Of a DNA stretch of 64,000 nt, positions 23,201 to 43,400 are shown one piece after another. The translations under genes and the position numbers were made by a program. This DNA comes from Klebsormidium nitens (taxonomy: Eukaryota; Streptophyta; Klebsormidiophyceae; Klebsormidiales; Klebsormidiaceae): contig DF237264.1 in the NCBI GenBank assembly GCA_000708835.1, positions 1 to 64,000 of the forward strand. Direction: 5' to 3'. Below the pieces are notes generated by a model. That model made no database searches. It was given only the letters and a program-made list of their open reading frames with translations, and was not told the origin of the DNA. Numbering within the stretch: position 1 is the first letter of the stretch; each line of letters begins with the position of its first letter.

Positions 23201-26200
23201 GCACCAGTAAAAGTCCACCTTTTCCTCGGTTTCCCCCCCCCTTACAAAGGCTGACTACCGGTTTCCGCATTGGGCTCGGTACAAAAGCTAGACAGCTCGC
23301 ATGCAGCAGAATCAGAGTGAAGGAGCATCGCCAACCAACTCGCCTGCGAGATCATGGATGCCACGTGGCGCTCCCACAGCTCCCGGCCCCGCCAATCAAA
23401 GGCCGCCACGTTGCCCCGGGTGTCCACTCCAACGATCTCTAAGAACCCGTCGCCGTTGATGTCTGCTGCGACCACCTGACCCTGAATCTCGCCCATCTGA
23501 ATCGGGAAGTTCTCCCGGGGGTAGCCTGAAAAAACGGAAGATGGGCACTTCGCTTCAGTGAACTCAATGACCTTGGCATTTGCATTTTAATTGTGCTCGC
23601 GTTCTGGCTCAGGGATCCCAAATCAACGCCTTGATCTCGCCATTTGGATCGGGAAGTTCTCCCGGGGGTAGCCTGAAAAAGCAGAAGATGGGCGCTGTAC
23701 TTTCAGTGAACTCAATTAGAGTTGCTCTGCGTTTTTTTAGTTCTGCTCCTAGTGTTCTGGCTTTGGGATCCTCAGTTGACCCTGGATCTCGCCCACGTGG
23801 ATTAGAAAGTTCTCTCAGGAGTAGCTTGAACAAGCAAACGGTGGGCAGATTCCAGTCAGTGTCAGATAGCCTTGTAACCTATCTTGTTTTTTTTGGCCTA
23901 GCTTCTTGATATGAGAATCGTGACAGCGTTGCTCGGAGATTCCTGAGTCGGGACTTTAGATTTCTTTTGGGGATAGCCTGGAAATAGCAGAAGACAGGGA
24001 CGTTCAAAACTTACAGACCGGTCATCTCGTTTCTTATCTAGGTTCAGCTCTGGAACCCGTGTTTGCGTGTGTTGGGAAATCACTAAGCCACCCTGGATCT
24101 CGCGCACATTTCATTGGAAAGTCCTTCCGCGGGTAGCTATATGAAGCGGATACTGGGATAGTTTTCGCATCAATCTGGTATTCTTTGTTTCTGTGCGGCA
24201 TCCTGGGCTGGGAACCCGTGTAAGCGGGTGTTGGGGACTTCCAAGTAGCCTAGATATCGCCATTGCAACCAAATGCTCTTCGTCTGCGGACCCCCGACAA
24301 GTAGCCCAATCAAACAAGAGCAGCGTTTGGTTACGGAGCGCTCGACTGATATTTTCAACCTCAGCAGAACCGAGCACTTACCGACGTGGCTTAGGCAGTA
24401 AAGGAAGCCCTCGCTGGTGCCCACTAGGATCTCCATGTAGCCGTCTCGATCCAGGTCGACAACCGTGGGGTGAGAGTAGATGTAGGCTCGGTATTGGGTT
24501 GCATCGGTGGACAAATCTAGGTGGACGCTCCACTTGACGCGCATGTCCTGCAGATGATGGAGAAACTGGGGTTAGAGACCGGAGTTACGGGCTTGACTCA
24601 AGGGATTGAAGACTGGGAAGTATGGTCTCAGACTCTGTTTTGGGGTCTAGGAATCAATCGAACTGAATTTGGCATGATCCGACTCTAGTCATCACTGGAC
24701 GCCAAGGACGGGTCCAAGTTCACCTTGACGCGCATGTCCTAGAGATGTTGAGAGAAAGGCTTGAAGAGGGCGTCTACGTGACGTCATCACTGGGCCTTTT
24801 AAAGCAGGCCAGGCTTAAGTCATCGGGCCCAGACGCTAGTATTGATTGTTGGCGACAGGCTACCGGAAAGCCGTCCTCTAATATCCCAAGTGACGTTAGG
24901 GACTACGGATCCCAAATCCTTCTCGTTGAGGACTTGAGTATAGGTCAGACGGGACGAACCTATCTACAGTTAATGCATGACAATGTGCATTCTGACTGCC
25001 TTCAGCGATTCTTGCGAATCTTTTTCAAAGAAGAGCTTGTCGATAAGGAGGGAGACCTGAACACTGTAGTCGTCAGGCTTCTTCCTGAAACCCACGATAT
25101 CTCAGGTGATGTTCTCGGAAGAGTCAACATTGATAGTTACTGGAACCCACAACTCGAAGCCTGAAGCAACAAATGCCAAAAGCCCACACTTACAACAAGG
25201 TCGAACGCAACGATCCCGCCCGCAATGTACTTGTGCAAGTCGATGCCCTCCGGCAACTCCTTGGCATGCGCAGGGTCCTCGTAATACTCCACGTCGAAAA
25301 AGTACGACGCCGCAACAACGAGCTCGTCGCGCCCATCGCTATCAATGTCCGCAACCACCTGGTGAGAAGAAGCAAAAATATTACCACTCTAGTTTTCGTT
25401 GTTGGTGTAAAGAAGTAGAGCTTACGCCCGTTATATTTTCCGTTTTTAATGTGAAGAAGTGGGATCGCCCGACCTGGGTTCTTGACTTCCTTCAGTCCAG
25501 TGTAGTTTCGCTTGCAAGAGTTCGTTCAAAGAATGGCAGCCGTGACAACTAACTCGCCGCCTCCATCGCTGTCAATGTCGGCGACCACCTGCTGTGAAGA
25601 GGCCAAGAGTTAACCCACTCTGGTTTCAAAAGCAGAGGATTCTTCTACTCTATTTTTCTTGGTGAAACTTCCGTCAAGAGAAAAGGCGCTTGGACGGCCT
25701 CTTCGCCTTGCCCATTGCCCAACTCAAGTTCCACTCTCCGCTGCTCAAGGGGGAACGCAGACTGTGCGCATGCACAAGTACAAAATTCTCCCTAGCGTTG
25801 CCGCCAATCCTCAGCACTTGTGAAACATGTGCTATCTGTGACAGCACATTTTCATCCCCAAACCTGCAGGCAGCTGCATGCTTCCAAAGGCTCCCGTCTC
25901 TTAAGAGGCGAGCATTGATTGTGTGCACACACACAGAGTCCTTTCTACCGCGGGTGCGCCTTCTCACCAGTCTCAGCATTCCAACTTTGTCACTCGTCCC
26001 AGAAACGCAATCGTCATCCCCAAAACCTTGGTAGAAGTAGTGCCCAATTTCGCCGCCACTTACCGGCGAGCACAGAATGTGTGCGTCCACAAACACAAAG
26101 TCCTTCTCCATCTCGCGTGCGCCTTCCCGCCACTCCTCGTCCGCCCACATCTCCTCCGCATGCTCAAAGTCAAAGTCGTCAAAGTCCCACTCAGGATCGT

Positions 26201-29200
26201 CCTGCGTGTCTGCGCCGCCATCCTTATCAAAGATGTTAAACGTTTCCGCCGCTTCGGGGTCCAGTTTTCCCTCCGTTTCCGCCGTCGCGACCCCCTGGGT
26301 TTGGTCCTCGGCCAATAACCGCCGCCGGGTTACCTTTAACCCCTCGTTGAGTAGGTCCGCTTTGAGCGCACCGCCATGCAAATTTCCGTCCTCCCCCCCA
26401 CTTTCACTTTCCTCGCTGTTCGACACCCCCTCGTTAGACCAAAGCAGCCTTCGCCTCTGAGTAACAGCCGCCGCCACGCCCCCAGCTTCCCCTTCCTTCG
26501 CAGTACCCTCTGCCGTTTGCCCCGTCTCCGCAGTACCCTCACCCGTCTTCTCCGTTTCGGGGGTCTGCACGTGCCCGGTCGCCGGGCACCCATCGTCGTC
26601 GCACGGCGCAACAGTCCCCCCCGGTGCGGCGTCACCGCCAGAAATCGCTCCCCCCTCGGAAGCCACTTCCCCTTCCAACACCCGCGCATCCGCTGCCGCG
26701 CCCGCCTCTCCCAACCGGTTCGCCAGCCCGGTTTCGACCTCGTCGCCGTCCCCCGTATTGCTGTCTCCCTCCGGAACCTTCTTTTCCTCTGCGGCACCCC
26801 CCCCTCCTTCTCCATTTTCTTTTCCCGTCTCTTTCGTTTCCACCCCTTCGTTTACCCCCGTTTCGGTACCCACCTCAGCAGCCCCTCCCTCCCCCTCTTC
26901 CCCCCCGTCCCTTCCCTGGATCAAGAACCCCCCCGCAACGTGTAGCGCCCCCGCGCCGTCATCTTCCCCCCCGCTGCTGCCGCTTTCTTCCCCAGGCCCC
27001 CTAGGCTTCACCGCGTGCTCCGCCGCATGTGCGTGATCGGCCTCTTCGTCGCCGTCGATTGTGGAAGGAGATTGGATGGTCAAATCTTGGTCGCCGACGT
27101 CTGGTTTGCTGTGGTCTACCGGGTCTGGGTCGAGGCCGACGTACCAGTCTTTGTGGACTTTGAGGCGGGGGACCACTAGCTTGCTTGGTAGAAGCTCACC
27201 GCTTGGCCTGTGGGAGACGAGCAACTCAACGGTATCAACTTCCAATTTGGCACATGATGATGACAGCGCGGGCACCAATGAACGTCATGTTCAAAGGACG
27301 TTGGCGGACGACGCAGATGGTTCGCTTCCGGAGGTGTCGAAATGTAAGCTTTGTATGGCAGATGTGTTGGAAGCGGAAGTCTAGAGTGGACAGCCAAAGG
27401 GACAGGCCAGAATTAAAACATGATCGAAGGGCTTGAGGCGGCGAAACCGGACAGGTCGCAAAGTCTCTGATCGCTTAACATGTTGATCGGGTAGCAATGG
27501 ATCAGGAGTAGATGGAGGAGAAGGACGCAAGCAGAACGGATACGAAGGCAACAATTAAGCAGTGGCAGTGTCTTTCCAAGCGCAAAACACAAGCCGCAGA
27601 ACTCAATGAGGCCACATTTTCCAATGCAAGGACTCGTTCAAGATTGCGCGAACAGGCTGCAAACAAACTCTTTGAATCAATGGTTATGCTTGAGGAGAGT
27701 GGAACATATTCCCGAGCTGAAGCCTCTTTTTTCAGGACACAACCCCAGCCCTTTGGAAACGAACAGCAAAAACTTCCCAAACATCCTGGACGACTGATAG
27801 TGCTACACAAGGACTACAAATCTTGCAAGAATATTTCGAACGCAGTTTCTGCATTCCCATATTTTTGCAGTTCACCTGAAGAATAGGATCTCGCCGTTGT
27901 AGGTGGCCAACCCAACCTCTCTGACGCCGTCCTTATCCACATCGTACAGAAAGGGGCTGCTGTGGACGCTAGACTTGTGGAAGGCCGGCCAGCCTGCGTA
28001 GAGGGGAACTCACATTTTAGCATGTGAGATTCTCCATTTTTCTATCCACAACAAGGCTGTGTCTGATTGCAAGGTGGACAGAAAAGGGCTGCGTCGTGTT
28101 GAAAAGTCAGCAAGGGGGGGCATCGTTGAAAGGCCTTGCCATGCGCAACGAGAATGCCACAATAAAAAGGGACCAGATCTGCAGATACGCTCACTTCCGA
28201 GTAGCAACTTCTGGAAGGGCAAAGTACGAGGCGTATCGAAAAGCCTTCTCTTGGCTAAACGTGATCTAGAAAAGCTGACTGTTATAACCATTGCTGAAAG
28301 CAGTGACCTACATGGTCGGCACAGAGAAACCATTGGTATCATGTCCCTGACCAGGCGCTGATACCGTACTCCCGACGTGTAACTCGGAACGATTCTTTAC
28401 GAGATCATCTTCAAATCCGACAGGTGAAAGGGAATTGTCTATGCTGTTTCCGATCCAAATCCGACTGCCTTATGTTTTCACCTGAAAAGCAGTTTTGAGG
28501 CTAACCTTGGCTGGACTTCTTTCCCCTTTCCAATGGCCCATTCTGATTACATTAGCCCTTCTGGATCTGCCGGAACACAAAAGCGAAACATCTAGCTTTC
28601 TAAACGCAGATTATTGATTAGTTTTTTGAATCATAACGTTGGATTACGGTGAGTCGTTCCACTCGTGATGCATGAGAAAGCACGTTGAACCTGACCTGGC
28701 AGCTTCTCTCCGTCGGTGCCCTCCAAGACGTCCAGGTAGTGGATGAAAGAGGGCACAATCACCTCGGACCTGCCGTCACTGCAAATGCACGAGAAGCCTA
28801 TGCAATAAGCACCAAAGACATGTTGTTGCGGATTGTTTTCCGCGGCATGTGCTGCTCCACTTTGATTCCTGTACTTTACAGCCAGAATTTTTTTCCTTCA
28901 GGAGGTAGTGATGCTCCGGAGTGCGCTGGACTGGTACAGAGATTCATGTAGAACACCGGTGGAACTGTTCAACTGGGAAAGTGCACAGTTGGAGGTAAAA
29001 GAGTATTACACACTGCACACTTGACAGGAACACAAAGGGCCAAATGACAAGGTGCTGGTCCGATGAAAAGTCAGATTTGGGGCTTGACTCGTCCGGGCCA
29101 AAGAGACAAGATGCAACCTGCACGTATAGAAACACAACCCACACGCTGTGAAAGATGTAGATTGCCCGGAGCAACTTGAAGATTGCATTGGGCCCCACCT

Positions 29201-30267
29201 GTTGATGTCTGCAACTAGAGGCGTGGAGTAGATGCTGGCGCTAACTTCCGACATCCACCGCAGCTCCACGTTTTTGGGGCACTGCGTGTTGCCAGCCGAG
29301 GGCTCCTCATCCCTGCAAGCAATAGGGCGAAAAAGAACGTCTCTGTAACACGTTGCTCCCGCACTCGTTACGATTTTCCTCTTTCCGAAGGTGCCCTGAG
29401 CAGCTCACGCACTAGTCGAACGAAATCTGAAGATCTGTCAGGAATGTCCCCGTTGTGACTCCACAAACATCAGGCCATTGATCCAGAATGAGGGCATGCC
29501 AAACAACTGTGTACATCGAGCAAACCCCGGGGGGGGTTTTTTCAGATTACGAAGGCATAAGTATAGAGCTCTGCAAGGACTGTCAGCTTGAAAGCCTACG
29601 GGCCCAACTATTCCAAGAAGGATTAGTCTCGAAGGCCCGTTCGTTTGAAGTGGGAATGCAGAATTTTAAAAAGCAGAACCATGTACCAAGGAGGTTCTTA
29701 AAATAAGGAACCTGTCGACATTACAAAGGGAGGGCCTAACTGCTTCATCCTTCTTGCACACCACCATTTAATGGCTCCTCAAAAGGATTTGAAACAATAA
29801 CCATATCATCCCGAAAATGAGCTCCTACCGTCGACCGTTTTTCTAGGTTCATTCTGCACTAGCTGCTTAAATGAACCAAAGTATTGCCAAGTGCCAACAT
29901 ACTGACTGATGAGACTATAAGTGAGGTCACACAGCACGTGCAACGTTAGAGAAGATGCACTCCATCACCAGAACCTGTTTGACAATCATAAGCTTCCGCA
30001 GCATTCTCTCGATGAATCGGGTCGAAATTGGCATGCTTGATTCTCCACTCACTGAGAAGCAGGTGCCGATCCATCCTTGCTCGCCTCCCGCTGCAAGAAC
30101 TTGTTTTGTGCACTGTTTGCCAGATTGTCGTCGTGAGCGATCGGATCAGAAAGCTGTCCGCAGATTGGCCCCACAAAGGCATCCAAGACAAGCAGCACGA
30201 CCAGAAAGTAGGCTTGGCCTCGGGCGTGCTCTCGAACGCCCCGCTCAATGCGATGCGACCAGGCCAT
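20210..30267 (-). CDS. DEX1: DEX1, FG-GAP repeat integrin-alpha-like membrane protein
   Basis: This is the orthologue of plant DEFECTIVE IN EXINE FORMATION 1, a calcium-loop FG-GAP protein of the secretory pathway/plasma membrane needed for wall (exine) patterning in land plants. There are eleven exons: 30053-30267, 29199-29312, 28696-28778, 27876-27993, 26064-27207, 25194-25358, 24382-24547, 23344-23525, 21827-22228, 21009-21176, 20210-20524. They total 3072 bp (1023 aa) with all phases matching. Visible parts are a signal sequence (about 20-40), the '[11 protein letters not shown]' segment, Asp-rich FG-GAP loops such as DVDKDG, DIDSDG, DLDRDG, DINGDG and DVDGDG, '[16 protein letters not shown]', and one transmembrane helix near residues 984-1002 with a short tail. 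A Gly/Glu/Thr-rich insert of roughly 300 residues lies in the largest exon. The intron after the 23344-23525 exon starts with GC. Several exons have tandem partial copies beside them. Confidence 0.94.
21417..21492. repeat. 33-bp tandem repeat with an inverted end
   Basis: GCCTGAAAGGGGTATTACCA begins at 21417 and again at 21450. It is followed by CCTTCAGGCTTCTTT (about 21476-21490), the near reverse complement of the sequence at 21411-21425, so a stem-loop is possible. It lies in the intron downstream of the 21827-22228 DEX1 exon, next to partial exon copies. Confidence 0.8.
21500..22520 (-). repeat. Partial copies on both sides of DEX1 exon 21827-22228
   Basis: Gene-downstream, copies of the exon's 3' end are seen with the anchor TCTGGAAG or variant at 21686 and 21516 (true copy 21853; periods 167 and 170). 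They still encode recognisable '[11 protein letters not shown]' and '[11 protein letters not shown]' versions of the exon end. Gene-upstream, copies of its 5' part are seen with the anchor GTCGT near 22340 and 22474 (true copy 22170; periods 170 and 134), including an '[15 protein letters not shown]' version. None is a full exon. Confidence 0.8.
23344..24150 (-). repeat. Five-unit acceptor-side array at DEX1 exon 23344-23525
   Basis: The exon's 5' edge (plus-strand anchor GTAGCCTGAA at 23521) recurs upstream in gene orientation at 23668, 23821, 23973 and 24133 (periods 147, 153, 152, 160). The nearest copy still reads as a polypyrimidine tract, CAG and the exon start. The farther ones are increasingly diverged. 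The full exon occurs once. Confidence 0.88.
24382..24750 (-). repeat. Decoy of DEX1 exon 24382-24547
   Basis: GACATGCGCGTCAAG, preceded by an AG, marks the true exon start (24547) and recurs 191 bp upstream in gene orientation (to 24738). The second copy diverges after about 25 bp and runs into a stop codon. Confidence 0.75.
25194..25592 (-). repeat. Decoy of DEX1 exon 25194-25358
   Basis: The exon start, encoding VVADIDSDG, recurs 230 bp upstream in gene orientation (25558-25588) as '[15 protein letters not shown]' with an AG acceptor in front. It then diverges and reaches a stop. No donor belongs to the decoy. Confidence 0.8.
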
Positions 30268-30977
30268 GATACCGTCTGATTGCCGAGAGTGAAAGGCACC
30301 AATCCGGACCCCGGTTCAACGCTAAAACTCCAATGGAACGCCACAATGCATCAGACTTCAGTTGCACCACTGCATAATCCTGTTCGTATCCCCCTTGATG
30401 AGAGCCACCGTGATACTGTTCAAACCTCGCAGAAGCCGGCCATCAAGAGCACCTCCTTGGCAGATCTCCTCGTAGCCCCAGGCAAGGCTCTTCCTTCAAA
30501 CCCTAAAACCCTAAGATGCAAATCTGCAAATTCTAATACCAGCACTTGAAACCCTAATAGGCCTGCTCCATGCAGACGTGGCAGCGCCTGAGACAGCAGA
30601 TCGCAGCTCGCTCTGGTGCTGCCACTGCTGGTTTCATGGCGTCGCAATCCGTGAAGCAAAGATCCAGCAGACAGCGCAGGGACTGGCTGTCGGGGAGACG
30701 GGCGCCTAAGCACATCAGGACGCAGGTTTACAAGCTGGCCGACTTATTCCTCTACCTTCGTTATTTCACAAGTGAAAGAGGTATCTGAGGGAGTCGCCAA
30801 TGCATCAAATTGAAAGATCTATCAACACTTTGCAGACACGTCCTAAAGCTTTGCACTAAAAAAGGGGAACTTCCTGTTTTGGTGGTTGGTTCCTTGGAGA
30901 GCTTCATCTCTGACTGGCGCTGATTGTGCATTTGTCAGCAGACCATCAGTGTTGAAAAGAAGATCTGAGCAGACAGG
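30268..30977. promoter_or_regulatory. Divergent DEX1/squalene epoxidase promoter region with telo boxes
   Basis: The two start codons are 710 bp apart and point away from each other. Three exact AAACCCTAA telo boxes lie at 30498-30506, 30506-30514 (overlapping by one base) and 30549-30557. In plants such boxes occur in promoters of growth-related genes and are bound by telobox proteins (established knowledge). Action here on either gene is inference. Short open frames at 30280-30549 and 30420-30713 show no similarity and are not called. Confidence 0.55.
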
Positions 30978-38724
<7,747 letters not shown>

Positions 38725-40407
38725 CGTGGATGTGTCGTGCAAATGTACTCTGATTAAATAAAAAACGCACACAAGGTATTGCAGCAGATCGTCCATGAGG
38801 AAGACAGGTGAAGTTCTGAAGTGGAACGCTACCTTGAAAGATATCGAATTTGGATGTTCGATATTCCATTCATGCATCTGAGTACGTATACCGTTGGCCG
38901 CAGATCGTTGAGGGCAGTACCGTACGTCGATCTACATGCACAATTGATCAACTGGCAAACCGTGTCCATACCATGTTGATTGGTCGGACTCGACCTTCCT
39001 TCAAAGCCACTAGTTTGAGTCGAGCCAGCTAATTGAGCTATCGAGCTGTCGGCCGGCGATCATTGATTGTTCAAACAACTGCAATCTAATACCTGTCTGT
39101 CCGATTCAATGGTTCTTAAGTAGAACTCGAGTCCGCAATGGTGACTCGGACGCGCGATCGACCCGGCCCGACTCATGCGGTTGCAGGAGAATGCAACTTA
39201 TTTGCCGCCGGCCGGCCTTAAATATGAACTCTCCGACATGCAATTAATTTTGGCCTAGCAGCTTAGTGGCATGTTCACGTCGGACGCACTGGTAAACTTA
39301 TGTACTCAATCAATTACACCGCATGATGCGCAATCATATAAGTTGGATTCAACGATTGACCCCGGCCGGGCGGAAGTAAATCAAGCAAGCTTTCAGTTTT
39401 GGACATTTTTACGATATAGATTGCCCGTCCAACCGTCGGCCGGTTTAGATCCGATTATAGGCCGCCTGGCGGCCACAAGCGCTCATCACGTATACTGGGC
39501 CGGCCACCATGTCCGGACGGTGGCCCCCGCCCTTCAGTACAGTATTAGTATCCGACTAGATGCTGGCATATTTGATCGCATGAAGTGAATCGAACGTGTG
39601 CCAGTGAACCTGGCTTAATTGCGCCGGCGCCGGCGCCAGGCCGCGGGCCAGTCGCGTAATTCAATGGTCTGGGAGGGCGCGCATAGCTGAACCCGATCGA
39701 CCGTCCGCGCGGTCGGGCGTGAGAGAAACAGAGGCGGGCGGCCTGCCGGGTTGTGGCCCGCCACGCAATTGCTGTTGGTAACCTGCTTTTAAGAAGTTCG
39801 CTGACAACCCGTTTGAGTCGGAAGCAAGTAGCATGCCGCACACCCTAACACCGTGATCATTTGACTTTATCAGTAGATTGTAACAGCTTGAAGGTGATGT
39901 ACGAAATATGAACCACTCTAGCTGATTGAGCGCTTTGGACGCCAACTATGATGCAAGCCGACTCAATATGCTTAGCGCGCGGCGCTTGGACGAAGAAAAG
40001 TCTTCCGTCGAATGGGAAGGTGACTCAAGTAGTCCTGAAACGAACTGCCGGAGTTTGAACCCAGCCTCTCACTAATCCTCTATCTGGTCTGGTTACACCT
40101 GGTCGACTTTGATTCCGCTTCTTTTGACTGCTTAGTAAGTTGCTGACTTCTGCACCGTCCTTTACGTCAGTACGAGCCTAGCTTCAGCGTTCTGCTTTAA
40201 TGAGTGACTGGTCGTCACTCGGAGGGGATCAATATGCTGACGTTGTACTTGTACAATTGTATGCTGACCAGAGTCTCTGTAAACTGATGCACGGAGCCTA
40301 AGTTTGCACGCCGGCAAGACGTGTTTGCCGCCACTGTTCTTTCGTATTTATAAGAGCACCGCTTTGAGTACTACTTTATCCACACGGATGCTTTGGGTGT
40401 AACGAAA
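38725..40407. other. Intergenic between convergent genes, nothing recognised
   Basis: This separates the 3' ends of squalene epoxidase and the esterase-like gene. It contains no recognisable exon. A GC palindrome cluster (GCGCCGGCGCCGGCGCC) lies near 39620-39640. Composition and short palindromes resemble 18.9-20.2 kb, perhaps old transposon sequence. Confidence 0.5.
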
Positions 40408-43400
40408 TTAATCCACTTTTGCTTCGCAGTTCGCCTCCCACATAGTGTAATTGCTAAAATGCGTCTGCTCTGCCACTTCATCCGGCACCAAAACGCACCC
40501 TTCCGCAAACGTCACCCTTTCGGGGAACCAATCGCACTCCGCGCGAACTACGTGGCCCTGCTCCACCCTCATCTCGCACTGCGGTGGTTTTCTCCCGATC
40601 CTAGTTCGTCTCTCCGCCAACCTTTCCCCGCTACTTTTCCCCTCCGGAATCTCCGCACTCCCCACCACCCCTAAGCGGAAGTTCTCCGCCATTATCCCCT
40701 CGTAAACGTTAAAAAGCCGCTGAGCGTCCCAGATATTTACCATGTGTCCGTAGTGCCCCCCCCTCCGCTGGTCGCTGACGTGGGACGACCAGAACCGGTC
40801 CAGAAAGTGCAGGCGCGTCGATGCTCCGGCGACCTGCGCGCGCATGATGCGGGCGATGTGTCGCCACTGCATGAGCGCGAACCGGGAGTGGTACAGCACG
40901 TTCTGGAAGCCGACGTTGCTCGTCAGCGTTCCCCAGACGCACACCTGCGGGGCGAGGAAAAACATTGTAAGCCGTCACCGTCGTCCCCTCGATCTCGCTT
41001 GTATGAGAAGTTCAGGACGCATATGCAGTCCGGTTCTTGCATTTAGAGTCTTACAGATTGACAGCGTCGTGTGGGTTTTGCGAGAGATCTGTGCAAGTCT
41101 AAGGTCGCTGGTCATGAGCGTTCCCCGTACGCAGTTTGGAAGCAGTATCTGTTCGCATGTCTTCAAAACACAACTGCCAGATTTAGGCCGCTGCCAAGGT
41201 AGCTTGCATTGAGTATGTTTGATATCCGGCCTGCTTTTTGTCGGATCGACTATAAGCGGAAGGAACTTTATTAGCGGGCGATACGAAGATGCACATGCAA
41301 CCAAAAGCTTACAAAGGAGCCCCTGCCCAACACACGAAGGCTGTTGGCGCACTAAGGGAGAGGAAAAGGCGCCGACGACATTTTCAGGACTGGAAAGATT
41401 TGAGAAAAGGTCCCCTTGATATAACGAGATGTATGATAGATCGACTGTAATGTCTGTGAAAGACGGGACCTCCGATAAACCTGCGAAACTTCGTACGAAC
41501 CCGTGACAGCCGTTCGTAACGATCCGGGTGCTTGCTTGATTGAATCACTCAGTTCAGCGGTTTTGGATCTGATTGTCGGACGTTAAACGGCAAAGTGAAG
41601 CCTTCGCGCATAAAAGTCCAGCCTGCCTATCCATTGCAACTCCGTATTCCAGCTTGGAAAACCGAACTTCAGGGAATGACAATTCTCCATATGAATGTGA
41701 AACCAACAGGCTTTCTCAAGAGGGCCCTTTGCATGTTTCTGGCTATGGGGTACTGACTTGCTGACGTCACTTTCCACTAACTAGACCCGACACTTTTCGG
41801 CGACTCGCATGCAGACGTCTTACTTAACAGGTTGCCAGATCCACGCTCATTTCTAAACCACCCGCCTCACCTGTCGCTGGGGATCACACGTAGACGCGAT
41901 ATGGTCCATCAGAACGCCATACATTCTGTCCGTTTCCGTCCAGTTCCGTTTCCGCTGGTCCTGGAAAAAGGCGTCCCAGCTGCCGCTGTTGAAGTAGAGC
42001 AAGTCCGGCTGCCAGTCCTTCTCCCCGATTGTCTCTGGAATCTTTTGGAGCACGTTCCCAACGTCCTGCGAAGATCGGGAATCAAGTAAGTGCCGCAGAG
42101 TCGTCGGGAACCAAGCGAGGCTTGTCTTTGGGCGTGCAGGGTTCGGCCCGGTTTGGAAGTACTAAGATTGTTGACGGGTCCTTGCGACTTTGCTCAGGAG
42201 ATGCATGTTGAGATCGAAAAATTCAGAGACTGAATCCGTGCTCAAATGTAGGATTAATTTAGGCGGCAAAGAAACATTACGAGGTTGGCAGATTGGGTAA
42301 TTCGGTGTAACCCTCTGCCCGAATGTTTGATTGGAGGAACTTGGAAGAGCTTTGAGCATCCTGAAAGAGACGGATTTACAATTGTGCCTGTCACTTCTCT
42401 TGTGTGCTTCCGAAAACCGGAGACAAGATACGGAAGTATTGTCGGAGGAACAGGGTTTGAGAAACTGATGTGAGTCCTTCTGTAGCTTTCGATGCTTGGA
42501 AAGGCATGGTGCCAACTTTACAAGTAGGTTGCCTGGAGGTTCGACATATAATAGGCCGGCATGGCTCTATTTGAGGAAGAAGAAAGACACTGAGCATGGC
42601 AACAGAGAAGCAAAGTACGACAAGGTGCAATCACCAACTCGAAAGATCTCTTTACATCACCCTTGTTTGGGTGTGGCAGCTGATGATTGATATGTTAAGC
42701 TCAGATGGAGCCTGCGTTGTTTGATTTCGGTGCGTTCTGTATTTTGTTAGATTGTCACTTCCAAGAAACAATTCTAACCACCAAACATACTCATAAGCTG
42801 AAGGCACTCACCTCCCGCATCCGATAGCTTATGCGCACGCTGTATGGCTCCGTTGGCAGCTTATCCGGGTTCAGAATGTCTCGTGCGGTCTTGAACAGAA
42901 TGCTCCCGTCCCCCCTGAAAAAATAGTCCACGATCGCAATGTGGGGAAACTCGTCCCACTCCCCCGTGCCATTGAACCAGAGCGTGTCGCTGTACGGCTG
43001 GTTATGGGTGGGATCTAGAATGGTAAGGAGTCCCAAGCACAAGGCCCTCGTGTTTGAGTCGCCGATGAAGAACACCCATTTCCCCGCAAAGAGGCGGAGA
43101 ATGTCTTCCTTCGAGTAAAAATGGTAGAAGCAGGGGGGCTGAAAATGAAGCTGCCCATCAGAGCGCTCTGTTAGATTCTCTACAAGGTCAGGGAATGCGT
43201 CGAGAACGGACCCAAAGTCATCTCCCTCATACTCCAAACCCGCGGTGCGCTCCGGGGAAAGGGATCCCTCCGCTTCGTCAAGAAAGACTTGCATGGCGTC
43301 ATATGGAAGCGGGACGAAAGAAGAGTTGCGCCAGGAGCCTAGTAACGTTCCTGACGTGCATTGCCTCAGCCCTCCTTTTTGAGCTTCCAAAGCCTGCCCC

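Noticed and set aside
30280-30713. Open frames in the DEX1/squalene epoxidase interval
   Set aside because: No recognisable domain, and they overlap the telo-box promoter region.
40030-40090. Minus-strand GGGTTCAAACTCC resembling a tRNA B box
   Set aside because: No matching A box or cloverleaf was found within tRNA distance.
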